Shown: positions 10,068 to 21,885 of the stretch, in pieces | Position numbering within the stretch: the stretch's first letter is position 1 | Layout: every line of letters begins with the position of its first letter | Source: Tetraselmis striata | Lineage: Eukaryota > Chlorophyta > Chlorodendrophyceae > Chlorodendrales > Chlorodendraceae | DNA length: 64,000 nt | Direction: 5' to 3' | Assembly: GCA_006384855.1 (NCBI GenBank) | Contig: VCJN01000238.1 | Coordinates: 1-64,000 of the forward strand | Position numbers and translations under genes: made by a program | Notes under the pieces: generated by a model | What the model saw: the letters and a program-made list of their open reading frames with translations, nothing else | The model's database searches: none | Told to the model about the DNA's origin: nothing

Positions 10068-10612
10068 GCCTCGGGCGTCTCAGTCGCCCCGCTGCCCCCA
10101 TAGCGCCGCCCCGGGGACTTAGCGGTTTATAGAGGACTCGTGAATATGTCGCCAGATGTACCGACTATATATTGACCCATTCTGGTGTCATCCATGCCGA
10201 GGTTCTACAAGCAGGAGCTGCCAGCTGCGGCGACTGTTGCTGAGCGCAGCTTGCTGGAGTTAGGTGTTGCTGGCGGCAGGGGCAACAATATTGGCGCGGG
10301 TGGGAGCGCTTGAGTGCTTCGCGTGTGGATTGTGATTAGGATACGTTGATGTTGCTTAGGTAAAACCATTCATGGCGCTTGCTGGTTTGGCCCGTTCGGT
10401 TGGCCGCCGCCCTCCACCTAGTCAAAAATGATGTATATGTGCGCGATGCGTGCGTGCCCGCCTCATATGCACCGCTTTCACCCTCCATCATTGGGCATAC
10501 AGCTGGGTCACCGTGTCAATGGTCAGTGTTGCTAAATTACATGCATGGCTACCTAGATTGTATTGTCCTTTGCTGCTGCTAGATCCATTGCAAGCTTCTG
10601 GAGACTGCGCTT
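10068..10612. repeat. Diverged tandem duplication, copy 1
   Basis: This about 545-bp stretch aligns along its length with 11062-11681. Shared landmarks in order are CAGTCGCCCCGCTG, a GCTTGCTGGAGTT block, TGGTCAGTGTTG and GCTGCTGCTAGATC. Both copies keep a short plus-strand frame starting at the same ATG (10194-10313 here, 39 codons; 11174-11329 in copy 2, 51 codons) without indels over about 105 nt. The last 60 bp also hold the end of a minus-strand frame (10801-10553). Confidence 0.75.
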
Positions 10613-10801
10613 TCCCCTCTTATTATCGAGAGCAACAGCGAGGGTCTGACCATCATCAACTCTACCGCGGTAGTTGGGATCTGACATGATCTCTTGGATT
10701 ATCACTTGGCGGTAGTAGAAGTAGCTTCGGCCGTTTCGCTTTTTCCATGCATGGAACATGGGGTAGTCATCCGCCCTACCCTCCAGAAGCATTGATGCCA
10801 C
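10553..10801 (-). CDS. Unrecognised 82-residue frame, possibly a last exon
   Basis: I do not recognise this protein. The minus-strand frame has a balanced, globular-looking composition (for example DDYPMFHAWKK and SYFYYRQVIIQEIM, then a basic KRGKRS segment) unlike the Pro/Arg-rich chance frames around it. No ATG with good context is obvious, and the frame could begin at a splice acceptor. Its last codons lie in the duplicated segment, and the corresponding part of copy 2 (11620-11680) keeps similar residues but has an in-frame stop. It may be the relic of a gene whose end was tandemly duplicated. Confidence 0.3.
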   Translation of the reverse strand: MASMLLEGRADDYPMFHAWKKRNGRSYFYYRQVIIQEIMSDPNYRGRVDDGQTLAVALDNKRGKRSLQKLAMDLAAAKDNTI

Positions 10802-10945
10802 CGGGTGTTTGCGGACCTTGTTCCCATTGCCACATCACACCCACCCATCCATTCAATGGCAAAGGATGCACACTGTAGCAGCCCATACTGATTGCGGCTT
10901 ATGCCAGTCAGCAGCATTCGCCTGCTCATGTTGGGGCTTTTGGTA

Positions 10946-10971
10946 CCCCCCCCCCCCCCCCCCCCCCCCCC
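10946..10971 (+). repeat. Poly(C) tract, 26 bases
   Basis: Uninterrupted C run followed by GCGCGGCC. It lies between the two tandem copies. Confidence 0.9.
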
Positions 10972-11061
10972 GCGCGGCCAAACCGTCACTTGCGTTTTTG
11001 GACCCCATCTGATGTGTTCATTATGCTTATGTTTGCGCCCATGTTGGCGCTGACATTCTGT

Positions 11062-11681
11062 TCTGGCCTTGGGGCCCTCAGTCGCCCCGCTGCTCCCTCA
11101 GCGGGTTTACATGGGATTCATGAATATATCTCCGGACTTACGGAAGATTTATTGACACATTTTGGCGCCATCCATGCTGAGGATATACAAGCTGGACCTG
11201 CCTCCTGCAGCGAGTGTTGATGACCGTAGCTTGCTGGAGTTTGGTGCTGCTGGCGGCATGGGCAACAACATGGGCGCGGGTGATTGCCGTGGGAGCGCTC
11301 AAGTGCTAACCTTCGGGTGTAGATGGTGATAAGAGGCGTTGATATTGCATATATAAAACCAGTGTAATAATTCAGGGCGCTAGTAACTCTGGCGGAGCTG
11401 GGCGGTAGTGGGAGCACCTGCACCACGCACGCACACAAGGGAAGTTGAGGCTGTTGCCGTTAAGTGGCCACGATCCTGCCAAATCTTTCCAGCCTCCGCA
11501 TGCACGCGCGCTTGCAGTGGGCGAGCTGATTGCACCGTGCACCGCTTTCATCCCCCGTCACTGGGCTTACAGTGGGAGCACCGTGGAAATGGTCAGTGTT
11601 GTAGAATTACATGCATCGCTTTCTAGATTGTACCCCTCTGCTGCTGCTAGATCTATTCACAGCTTCTTGAGACTGCGTTCT
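11062..11681. repeat. Diverged tandem duplication, copy 2
   Basis: Second copy of the unit at 10068-10612, about 1 kb downstream in the same orientation. Divergence is substantial, roughly one base in five over the better-aligned parts by eye, so the duplication is old. It contains the 51-codon frame at 11174-11329, whose first 35 residues share LLE and GAGG-type blocks with copy 1. Confidence 0.7.
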
Positions 11682-11936
11682 GCGCTCTGAAACCTTCTGC
11701 CTCATGAGTTGTTGGTTGGGAGTTTGCCCTGCATGGCAAGTATCTCCTTCACCTCGGCAGCGTCATTCTCCTTGCGCGGGCGACATGACGGCGCCGGAAT
11801 TGCATATATCACTGGTTCCTGGCATCGGCAGAGGTCGGGCAAACTATAACTAAAAACCTAATAAAAATCATTGGGGCGGGAAAAACGAAAAACAATATCA
11901 TATAAAAACAATATCACGGTTATTGTGAGTGTGGGC

Positions 11937-11939
11937 TTT

Positions 11940-11970
<31 letters not shown>

Positions 11971-11997
11971 CGGTGGGGGGGGGGGGGGGGGGGGGGG
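11937..11997 (+). repeat. T13 G21 CGGT G23 homopolymer block
   Basis: A run of T leads directly into two long G runs separated by CGGT. It is the longest homopolymer block in the window. Confidence 0.9.
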
Positions 11998-12713
11998 TTA
12001 TTTTTCCAGGCAACCGAAGTAACCTATGATATCCCAGGTGTCGCAAAAATTACCTCATCTTCGGCAGCATGCAGGTGCCCGGGCTCGTCGAGACCGTTCT
12101 CCAAGCGATCAGCCCGTGTGAGAGCGGGAGAGCCGGCGGCGGCCGGGGTGCACCGCGACACAGGGCAAATGGCGCCACGGCGAGCCGGGCCGCCTAGCTG
12201 TTAGGTGATGCGCTCACGATGGCGGCGGGCTTGAAGAGTTCCATACGAGCAAGAGGGGAAGGAGTACCGCGCTATCGTGCGGCGCCGGTCAAACTATGTT
12301 TTCTTGCTGGGCGGTTCTCTACAGTGAGCTCCTCGACGACCGATGCCGGCGACAGGGTTCGCTCCCGCTCGCATGCAGGGCGCCGCTTCGGACGACCATT
12401 GCGCACCCGCGCCGGTGGATGATGAGCCCTACAGCATACGCGCGACGACTACCCGTAGGTAGCGTCTTCTCGTAATACGTGGTAACCTCGTAAGAATTAA
12501 TCCTTTGTCGCTATGGATTGCATGCAACATAGCCCGTACATGGGCGCCTGCGCGCTGTGGCGGGATCTGGACAAATGTGTTGAAGCTATGGTACGGGTTG
12601 TTCATCCCGCTCCGCCGGCCCAGCCGCGACACATCATGTAAAGTACTGCTCGCCGGCTCTGGCCGGCGGCGAGTTCTTTGGAGTGTACGTCCGGGTTCTT
12701 TGGGGGGGAAGAA

Positions 12714-12738
12714 CGCCGGGCTACGCCGTAGCCCGGCG
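12714..12738. repeat. Perfect palindrome, 12-bp arms
   Basis: CGCCGGGCTACG, one C, then its exact complement. The sequence can form a very stable hairpin. No gene boundary lies close enough to call it a terminator. Confidence 0.85.
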
Positions 12739-13185
12739 GATTCGGCCGCCGGCTGTGTACGGGATAGGAGGTTCTCGGGCCCGGTATGCCGTTCTCCGGG
12801 TTCTCAAGAACTCAGGTAAGGAGAATTATCTGTATTTTGCCAGCCCTGGTGACTCCAAAAAATATGAAAACGAGGCTGGATCGCCCGGACACGAGCAGGC
12901 AGGCAGGCAGGCAGGCAGGCACCCCCGCTCTCGATTTCGTACATGAATCGCTACATTACTTGATACGCATCGACGGAATTCCACGCGGGTCGACCCGGTG
13001 CATTTCAGGTTTCGCCGCTCCGAATTCCAGTACTTAATATAAGACGCACAGGTCGCACCAGTGTCGAATTTCGGCGCCACGCAACATAAATAGATGACTG
13101 AATATCATTATTTTTAAATTATTTTTTAGGAATCCTAACCGTGTTCCCATTATTTACCCATCCAATGAATGGATATAAACACTAC

Positions 13186-14484
13186 TAGTCGCTACTTCGT
13201 CCAAAAACCCTGTCGCGGGTTTCCCCCAACCGCCGCGCGAGCGCGCGGATGCTGAATCGACATACGATACACACGGTAATAAAATACGGTATAAGGTAAT
13301 CCTTATGTAGAATAATAATCGGTGCGCACACATGTAGGTGATGCAGGTCATGACGACGCATCAGGCATGACGATAATGCATGCGGTACAGCAAGAAGCAG
13401 AACAATGGTAGCGACAAGTGTAGAGAGCAATAAAATACGAAATATTTGAACATTAATACAAAATATATATGAGTGACCCTGCAATAAATAATATAGTGCG
13501 AGGATTAGCCGCCACTACCGGTGTATACTGCTCTAACATTTTGGCGCATGCAGCCTGGATATACAGTATATGCATCTGCCCGATATGAGGCGATGATGAG
13601 GCGCGATGAAAACACGCCAACTTGCGACTGCCCCCTGCCCCCGCCTCCGCCTCCCGCCCCTGCTGCCGCCTCGCTCCGCGCGTAGTAGCGACATATAAGG
13701 GATCTTTATTTCGCGGATGTGGCGATCGAACCTGATAGTTCACGCTATCACGACATATAATAAGGATTACCCTATAAATAGCGACTATGGTACCAGTACC
13801 CTTTAGTAGGTGGATTTGCTAGCAGTAGTAGCTACTGCCCTTTGCTGTGTAATTCACACCAGTACCAACACCCGTACATGTTTCATGTATTATCGAGCTC
13901 CCCGCCAACATGTTAGCGACTATTATATGTCATGACGTCCCGCATGTGGGCGGCGGTCGGCGAATCCGCCAGCAATGAAATGCGTATACTGCTCGTTTTC
14001 CCCGGCCTCATATATATCTATACTCGTGCTGCTGGTACTCGTACTCGTATAGGGTACACTAGTCCCGGGTGTATATACGAGTAGTACGCGTCGTATCATG
14101 GCGGCGCGCGCGCTGCCTGGCGCGCGAGTAGTGCTGACTGTCAGCATACGCGAATTGATCATAATTGACCTAATTAGTACATGAATAATTATCTGCATTT
14201 CATCGATGGAACCCGCGCTTATTAGAATCAGAATATGTTCCCAAAGTATTTGCTTTCGTAATACACTGCTCCAGCGACCACATATCCCTATAGTATTATG
14301 TATTTCTACTCAACGGCAAATGCTGTGATGTAGAAGCGCACCCACCCGAGTGTATACAGGTACAGGTACGACTAAAAACCGTGCAATAAATCCGTGTACC
14401 GTGCAATAAAACCGTGTACCGCACTACAGTACCGCAATTAATCCTTTAAGGCTAGTGACTAATCCTTCCAGTGCAGGAAACATG
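13186..14484. other. Spacer rich in TAGTCGCTA motifs
   Basis: No supported gene. Three copies of TAGTCGCTA or its complement lie at 13186-13194, 13779-13787 and 13914-13922. The first is in the opposite orientation to the other two, so they could bracket a small inverted-end element. Only about 10 bp of the ends agree, so this is not shown. Confidence 0.4.
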
Positions 14485-15460
14485 CACCTGCCCACGAAAG
14501 TCTTGCCCTCTTGTCAAGCATCAATTATAGATAGGCCCATTATCAGCCCTCGCCTCCGTTACCGGCCGCGCCCTTCCATGTGCCATGCAGACATCATGAG
14601 TGGAGGCAACCCTAAATTGCGTTTGTTGTGCTCTTGATGTTAGAGCCATACGTGTTCGTGTCACTTATTGTTCATGGCTAGTATTGAATTTGATAACCCA
14701 ATGTCACGAGGGCACGACTATTTTCTTATCACGTATAGGCGTTCTATGTGTATGGCTGCACGCCAAGAGTTGGCCCTATTATTATTGTGGAACTTATTAA
14801 CAAATGCGCTCTGACTCCTCGCCGTCGGCATGCAAGCAAGCAAGTGAGCAGTCCCCGCAAAACGGCCAATATTGCAATTGAAACATGCTCCCAAACTAGC
14901 CCACCTACAACCGTTGTCCGCATGCATTCAACGCGCCCTTGGTAGACAGAGCCAGGCTTCAACATGTAATGTGCAAAGCTGCAACCCGCCGCCCGAGTCA
15001 GCAAAGGGATCCAAATGGTCACCTGATAGGGCATTTTCTAGGGTATGTGGTAGGGCTGGCCAACAATACGTTTCCATAGTAGCTGCGCCTATAGCGGGCC
15101 CCTATGCGGGAAAATCTGCCCGCGCGGGGCGGTACATCGCATTTTCATCAAGACGTGAGTCGCGCGGCAAGCCACTGTATTTGGGATTATGGTAAACATG
15201 AAAATTTTTGCATCTTCCTTTCCCCTTTTACCCTACGGCAAGATTTGTGCCTACGCACACAGGAATCACGAGCGTGGCAAATAGCCGCCCCCCTCCGCCA
15301 CCTATCACATATCATCAAGCCGTTGATGGATATTCGAAGTTACTCATATTATAAAATGCGCCAATGTACCATTCGGCGGTCGCCCCGCCCGCCGGTCTCG
15401 ACGACCGTGGCGATACGGGCAGTTACATGGCAAGACATACGACGGGGGTTGTACTCAGGT
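14485..15460. repeat. Dispersed repeat family, copy 1 (about 1 kb)
   Basis: This aligns over nearly its whole length with 51839-52780 in the same orientation. Shared blocks include CCCACGAAAGTCTTGCCCTC, GATAACCCAATGTCACGAGG, GCACGCCAAGAGTTAGC-like and GGCATGCAAGCAAG. Similarity is roughly 75-80 percent by eye with small indels. I see no coding motif, so it looks like an old non-autonomous element or segmental repeat. Confidence 0.75.
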
Positions 15461-16736
15461 GCGGCTTTTCACATGAGTAGCAGTACAACACGGGGTTATA
15501 AGTTTGAATGTCCGCTTGTTGTCCGGTTGTCGCCTTGGTATGATGTATTCTTGGCGTCATGTGTCACCCGTGCGTATCCTATCACGAGACCCTTATATTT
15601 ACATCGGGATCCGTCATTGATACGCGCGGTCGCAATATACTACATGTATATATCGAATCGTTATCACGCGCGCGGTAATAATAAACGGTTACATATACGA
15701 ATGCGATGAGTACCCATACATATGTACCCATATCTACTACTAAGATATCAAGCTCAAAAAGCCTAGTGCGAATCAAAAGGTGCCGTTCTATCGGACTTGG
15801 ATGTCATATTCCGAGATAGTGTGGAGAGCTTATATACCGGTATAAACCGGGCCGAGGACTACACCACAAGAATGCACAAGTTACTTATCCAACACCCCTC
15901 TTGGTCCCGAGCAGAGGGAGGACCGCTAGCACTAGCACTTTCGCGCTTTCGCCTACGCCTGGCACTACCATATGCATCTGCACTAGCACTTTCCGCGGAA
16001 AGTTTGGGTAGAGATGACATTCCCAAAACCCGAGCCACAAGAGCTGGAATCGTTCACCTTATCTTGAGCCTTAATGTAGGAGATTCTTGGAATCGATGAT
16101 TGCATCACTGGAAGCTACAAATTGGACCTACATCGTCCGGATATAGCGGAAAAGCAAACCCAGTGAAATATTGTTTTTGTATTACAAGTGGAATTACAAC
16201 CCCGGTCTCTCTACTCTCACTCAGGTCTCTCAACGGATAGGCAAGCTCGCAACCACGCTCCGAAACCAAATTGACTATATCTTTTAGTCCGATCAAGCTT
16301 GAAAAAAGTATTGATCGGACTTATTAGGTATCATCATCCGATGATGTTGTGGAGCTTGTATACCGGTATGAACCGGGCCGACGAGGACCATACCACCGGA
16401 ATGTACAATGTATTGTATCAACATACAAGTAGGAGAACGAATTGTATTATTAGCATAGGTGCATAATAACAACACGATGAGTACCCCCGATGTACGGGCA
16501 CATGTATTGTAGTGTGTGATTGCGGAGAGCAACACTATATTATGATCGTACATATATGAAATAACAAGCATCTAATCAGTCACTACGGGCATGAATATTA
16601 AACTGATATTCATAAAAGCAACCAGTCGCTATTAATGCCACAAGTAGCAACAGTGATGCCTGCGACAATTCATTTGCAAATACTGGTCGTTAATTGAAAG
16701 TGAGGTGATTGCCGCTCCTACATAGAGTAAAGTAAA
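15461..16736. other. Spacer with a short direct repeat and a hairpin
   Basis: No supported gene. A roughly 55-bp segment with TATACCGGTAT and ACCGGGCCGA occurs at about 15827-15880 and again at 16351-16405. An 11-bp-arm inverted repeat (AGTCCGATCAA) sits at 16286-16296 and 16311-16321. A 201-codon frame at 15104-15709 overlaps the dispersed repeat and lacks motifs. Confidence 0.4.
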
Positions 16737-16960
16737 GTTCGCTCCATGACACTGGCCCAACACGACTTCTTGCGCCCAACTGCAGTCGTAGGTCTGGCAT
16801 AGCCCTTGGACCATTGCCTCATTCGAACCCCGATGGGCTTACGCATCAACCGGGTAAATCCAGGACACGCCGGGCCGATATTGGTGAAATACTTTGACAA
16901 GGAATCGAACCCGGGACTTCTCGCACAGAGACGACCGCTCAACCGACTGGACAAGGAATG
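16737..16960 (-). mobile_element. tRNA-derived SINE, copy 1
   Basis: On the minus strand the head reads like a tRNA. It has an A-box-like CAGTCGGTTGAGCGG, then a B-box GGTTCGATTCC (plus strand 16901-16911). It is not a tRNA gene because the acceptor arms do not pair. The body after the head is shared with 37334-37660, with blocks CAATATCGG, TTTACCCGGTTG, TCGGGGTTCGAAT and ATGCCAGACCTACGACTGCA. A RNA polymerase III type head plus an unrelated shared body in two distant, oppositely oriented copies defines a SINE family. Such elements move with the help of a LINE reverse transcriptase, which I do not see in this window. Confidence 0.75.
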
Positions 16961-17926
16961 TGCTTCCTCAATCCACTCATAATTTCATTGAACAGTCGTC
17001 GCCAAAGGAATTTACAGCATAACATGATGATGATGTCGCTATACATTTTGCAGGCTCCCTTCGGATTAGCCTCCGGAACTATCCGGGAATTCGCGCGCTA
17101 TGCGCGCCTAGCGACGATATCGTCGATTCGTTGTCGCTACGCTGATGTAACCGCCGCCCTGTGCGCCTCCCGCCGCCCGATATGAGACGCCGATTCTTGA
17201 TGTACAGGTACTGGTTCTGAGCGCTTTTTGTGCCTGGTACTTGGCGGTTTCAGTGCCTTGCCCGCCCCGCATTGCCTGCCGCCAGTTGTTAACCCCGGCG
17301 CGTCATCGGCAGACGATGAACGAAGCCGCCCCGGCCGTAGTATTTTACCTTTATCTTATATATCGACTCTACCCCGCATAGCGTAGTGTACTAAATGAAA
17401 CCAATCCACTGACATCAGCGCGACTAAAACTGGTCACTTTTAGTCACTAGTCAGTTTTAGATTTCAGATTTTTCGATTTTTAGATTTCAGATTTTCGACA
17501 ACATTATTGGGCAGCAACCAGTCGTCGTTCGGCACAGTACCGGTACGGAACATGCATGGCAAGGCCGCTGTCCTAACCCTGGCACTTCACACGTCTCCAA
17601 CCCCGCACTCCCTCGGCCAGCAGAACCTCGAGCGCGTTGACGCACCAAGGGCTGTTATCGCTCACACGGAGCTTTCCGCGGCAGGAGTTCCGGTGACACT
17701 CGAAGGTGAGGGCCCCGCGCGCCCGCGGACGACATAGAAATAACGCTCGCTTACGATATGTCGCCGACCTCCACCAGTCCTCCGTGGGACGGTCCCTGTC
17801 GCAAACATGTGCCCAGCCCCAGCCCCTGCGAGTGCTGCTCCTAACTAATTTGCTCGCTGGCAACTCGGCTCTTGGTTCAGGGTCCTGAGTGACCGACAAG
17901 AGAGCGACACCGATCGCAAAGCCGCC
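16961..17926. other. Spacer and 5' flank of the ankyrin gene
   Basis: At 17400-17500 there is an internally repeated TTTTAGATTTCAGATTT-type stretch. The last few hundred bases become GC-rich and may be promoter or 5' UTR of the ankyrin gene. Open frames here run on both strands but have no family motif. Confidence 0.4.
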
Positions 17927-19132
17927 ATGCTGTCCGCCCTGCGTTACATCACCGGCTATGGCCCAAGCGACGCCGCGGGCGGGACTGGCGGGTTCGGGAG
18001 CACTGACCTGGCGGGCACTAGCTACACCCACGGCTACTCGAACGGCTACGATCAGGTCACCGTGGTCGACGATGAGGATGATGTGCTATCCGCGGTCAAG
18101 TCCGGCAGCATGAACGCGCTGCGGTTCCTCCTCTCAGACGGCGCAGACGCCAAGATCACCGACGAGGTGCGGTCCAAGCCGCGCGTCGCTCGGTCACGTG
18201 CTTGCCTGAACCCTACCGCTTGGGGCCAGAATTCGCTACCCATATGAATGGCACCACTTTGAATCGTTCAGGTAGGTCGGACTGCGCTGCACGTGGCTGT
18301 GCGGAAGGGCCGGGTGGACATGATTAGCGTGCTGGTGGGCGGCGGCTGCGAGGTGAACGCAAAGGACAAGGTACGCAGGGCCACAGCTCCCTCATGCTCA
18401 TGCCTCCCACCCCAGAATTGCCTTCCTAATCCTGCAGAGTCGCTGAGGCAGGGGTTGTGTCGCGCAGCATGGCTACACTCCACTTCACCTGGCTGCCGCT
18501 TCAGGCAACGCTGCCATCGCATGGAAGCTGCTGGAGCTGGGCGCCGAAGTCGAGGCCACCGACTGTGTGCGTGAGCGGTTGCCTTCTTGGGAGCAGCATA
18601 CCTGATTGTTACACACCTATCCTGCATGCATGGCCAAATAGTGGGGAAAGTGACCGTGCCGCCACCCTTGCAGGAGGGCAAGACACCAATGCACGTCGCC
18701 TGCTGCGGGTCCTACGACCTGGATCGGCTAGCAAAGCTGCTAGAAGTGCTGCGCATTCTCATCAGCAAGAAGCCTGACCTGGACTTTCGTGATGACGAGG
18801 GCCTGGCGCCCATCCACATCGCCACAATGGACGGGAACATTGAGGCCGTTCAGATTTTGCTGGCGGCGGGAGCCAACCGGGCTCTGCCAGACAAGGTGGG
18901 GCGCCTACGAATGCAGTGCTGCTCGCTCTGTGCTGGCTTGCCCACGCCCTCCTTCCCTGCGCTGTGGTGCACCATCTAAGGCACTTGCTGTTTGTCCTCC
19001 CCGCAGCATGATCGCCGCCCCTTTGACATCGCCACCCAGAGGGGCTTCCGCAGGATTATCAACATCCTGACCAATGAGGACAACAAGGCCCAGGTCTCCA
19101 AGCTCAAGCAGTACGACAAGTATCTGAACTAG
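17927..19132 (+). CDS. Small ankyrin-repeat protein, five exons
   Basis: Exons 17927-18166, 18272-18370, 18468-18566, 18674-18895 and 19007-19132 join with GT-AG borders, all in phase 0, to give 261 residues. The ATG sits in a GCCGCC context. After an about 50-residue Gly/Ser/Thr-rich N-terminus come about six ankyrin repeats, with hallmark TALHVAVRKG, TPLHLAAASG, TPMHVACC and APIHIATMDGN motifs. The protein ends in a short basic tail. Exons 2 and 3 are each exactly 99 nt and carry one 33-residue repeat. There is no signal peptide or membrane segment, so it is probably a cytosolic or nuclear scaffold for protein contacts. A partner cannot be named. The fourth repeat has an inserted helix-like segment. 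An upstream non-coding exon is possible. Confidence 0.88.
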
Positions 19133-19451
19133 CCAGGAAGCGGATTGTCGTTGATGTTTTGTGTGGATTCCTGGCGCCTTTTTGGGGTCACTGTCACAGC
19201 ATGCAGGGTTTGTCCTTGAGGAAAGTATGAACCAACACATGCCAACTTGTTTAAAAAAGTATCCGGCCTTTCCTAGAGATCAAAGGCCCTTCAACTCAGG
19301 TCTGTGCCTTGTCCTGCTTTGTCATCCATCTTGCCCGTGATTCCATGGAAAACCTGTTTTTAGTGGCACATTGCGCCTCGTGTTGAGCTGCTGCCACTGC
19401 AAGTGGATGGTAAAGGCAACCCCCCCCCCCTTCTACCATCACCACATCACA

Positions 19452-19453
<2 letters not shown>

Positions 19454-19482
<29 letters not shown>
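19454..19482 (+). repeat. (CA)n microsatellite
   Basis: About 14 CA dinucleotides, just downstream of the ankyrin gene. Confidence 0.9.
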
Positions 19483-19488
<6 letters not shown>

Positions 19489-20195
19489 TACAGCATGCAG
19501 GCTGCAAAAGGAAGTGTATCTGTGGGCTGGGACATGTATTGTGCTTCCCTCAACTCCAGGGTGACCTCGCGCAGTATCCGCTGAAGCAGTGTTTTGTAGC
19601 AGTTTTCCAGCCACCATAGATAATACGGGAACACTTTATAATACTGGGAAGAATAATGGAGTCTGGGGCTTGTCAAGGCTTCGGTCCACAGCATTACACT
19701 GCCATGCTTGCCATGCTTTCAGCATGAACAGTGAGCAAGCAATGAAGAGACCTGTGATGTACACTACAAGAGTTAGCTGCAACAGTCAGTAAAGAAAAAA
19801 TGCCCAGATGGCGCGGAATTAAAGCCCACTACTCCGACTGCTGCGGGGGTGCGAATGCGGGCTATGCGGATGCGGCAGCGAGAGCACGGGCATACCCGTA
19901 TAGGATAGCACCTGTGAAGACGATGCCTACGGCTGCTACTGATAGCGCGGTTTTTTCCGCCCCCGGGACAGGACTGGCAACTACAGTGAAACCCCACTGC
20001 TTGCAGCGTCTCTACGACAGCCGTTTAGGCAGCGATCCAGTTACTGAAAGCGTCCTAGGTAAGAGACGTTCTGTTTTAGTCATCTGGCACCATAAATGTA
20101 AGCAGTAGCAGCGGTAGATCCTTACCTCGTTTAAGTAGTATGATGATATTATGTGGTCGCGATTGAGTTTACTCAGAGACGGTAATTCACCAGCA

Positions 20196-20370
20196 GGAAG
20201 ATATATATAAATGCACATATACATATATACACACCTATAGATACACATGTGTGCGTAAGCGTGTATATAAATGTATATATATATGATTTATATACATATG
20301 TATGGACTCACGCACACACACACACACACACATATATATATGTATATATATGTATAAATACATCATATTT
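20196..20370 (+). repeat. Mixed TATA/CACA simple-sequence block
   Basis: Alternating ATATAT, ACACAC and TGTATA stretches with no coding content. Confidence 0.85.
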
Positions 20371-21885
20371 ACATACACGTCTACACCCCCCCCTCCCCAA
20401 ATATCACACACAATGACGGAATTCACTGTTGCGCAGGCATACGGCAATATTATTGGATGCCAACCAACTGCAGGTGCACTCAATAGCCACTGAGTGCATC
20501 GTCTTAAATTGGTAAATGTCGTTATTTTGGCGCGGATTAGAGTGTGATAAAGTCGTAGAACAGCCGCAACAGTGCCCCATTTTTAGCAGTGTAAGCGAGT
20601 TTGGAGGATATAAATAGGGGTTTTGGCAAGTATAGGTGCGAATCTCTTCCGAATTTGCCAACACAGTGGTGTCATGCGACCACTCCGTGCTTTTTATTGA
20701 GTAAAAATGAGTCTCCACTCGAGAGCATACATGAAAGCCGTCAGTGTTGAAAAAAAAACTGTTGCAATCGCAGTTTTGGGAGGTGTGTCAAGAGGCGGAC
20801 GAGCTCGCGTTGGAAACCGCATGGCGAAAGCGCTTTCAAATAAGTTAGGATTCTTATATTGCCAGGATTTCCACGCTCAGAATCGCCATTTGCTGACGTT
20901 TAAGCGGTCTGCGGGCCCACAAACATGTTTTCAAACTTTTGAGCCAATGTTTGGCCCCGTAACGGGCATCTAGGTGCGACCCATAGTGCCTCAGACTCGA
21001 GTCCCACTCAAGGTCTCAAGTAACCAAACAACTTTTCATTATGGCGCTTCCTCAAATCAGCATGCTTTTTTTGGCTCGCAATGCGTAGAAATTCCTGCAA
21101 TTTTGCAGTAATCGGTGCTTTGGCACAATGCCGATCTTTCCTCCCACACCTCCCGCGCTGCGTCGTGGCAGTAGTGCACCGGGAGGACTTTGATGTGGGC
21201 TATCCACATGGTGAAGCTTGGGCCATGTAGCGCGATGCGTGTCATGCTACCAATGGACTACAGTCTTAGGCCCTTTCGAGCACTGACAAACTGTAGGGGT
21301 AGTGGCGCGTGCACAGCTGCGATGCCACGTCATCATCCAAATGGCACGACACTCCCACAATATTTTTTCGTTTACTATTATATTATCCGTGTGTAAAAAC
21401 TTGGGTCCATGCGCAACCCCATGAAGCTGAAACGCGTGCAATCGCATGTGCATTTTTCTGCTGAAAAGCGGCATTTTTTCACTATGAGAGGAAAAAGAGC
21501 AGTACAGAAAATGACGCCTCAGCGCGACGTTTTGGAGGGTGCGCTGCAGCCAAGGTAATGGAAGTTAAGCTTCGGTATAAGATAAGTAAAAGACTAAAGT
21601 CGCTACGTGTTTGTGGCCATATGCTGATGCGCTGCGATGCGCCCACATGCAGATTAGTGCAGGGCTAAACATTTGTGGGAGAGTATATGAATATGTACAT
21701 ATGTGTCTTCAGCAATAATCAGAGGTTTTCCGACCCACGCAAGTAACGATGCAATGTCGTCCGTCAACAAAGAAACGGCGTGTCGCTAATTGAAATTCCC
21801 ATCAGAAGTAAATATATTGCATTCGCGTGCATTCCTTCCATTTGCGAAGCAGTCGTACTTAGCGACTACAGCCGCGCGACGATCG

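Larger units (their letters stand above)
11682..13185. other. Spacer with T/G homopolymer block, palindrome and AGGC repeat
   Basis: No supported gene. It contains a T13-G21-CGGT-G23 block at 11937-11997, a 12-bp-arm perfect palindrome at 12714-12738, and a short (AGGC)n microsatellite at about 12895-12920. GC-rich open frames at 11929-12204 and 12219-12422 have no recognisable domain. Confidence 0.5.
19133..21785. other. 3' flank and spacer with CA/TA microsatellites
   Basis: The first few hundred bases are probably the 3' UTR of the ankyrin gene. Simple repeats follow: (CA)n at about 19454-19482 and a mixed TATA/CACA block at 20196-20370. An 88-codon plus-strand frame at 20707-20973 has no recognisable motif. 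No other gene is supported. Confidence 0.5.

Noticed and set aside
15104-15709. 201-codon plus-strand frame
   Set aside because: It overlaps the dispersed repeat, has biased Arg/Ser/Tyr composition and no family motif, and the other repeat copy does not keep the frame.
16880-16960. tRNA gene on the minus strand
   Set aside because: A and B boxes are present but the acceptor and anticodon arms do not fold, and the sequence continues into a repeated body, so I call it a SINE.
20707-20973. 88-codon frame beginning at a good ATG
   Set aside because: No motif, no splice context and no neighbour supports it. I left it as spacer.
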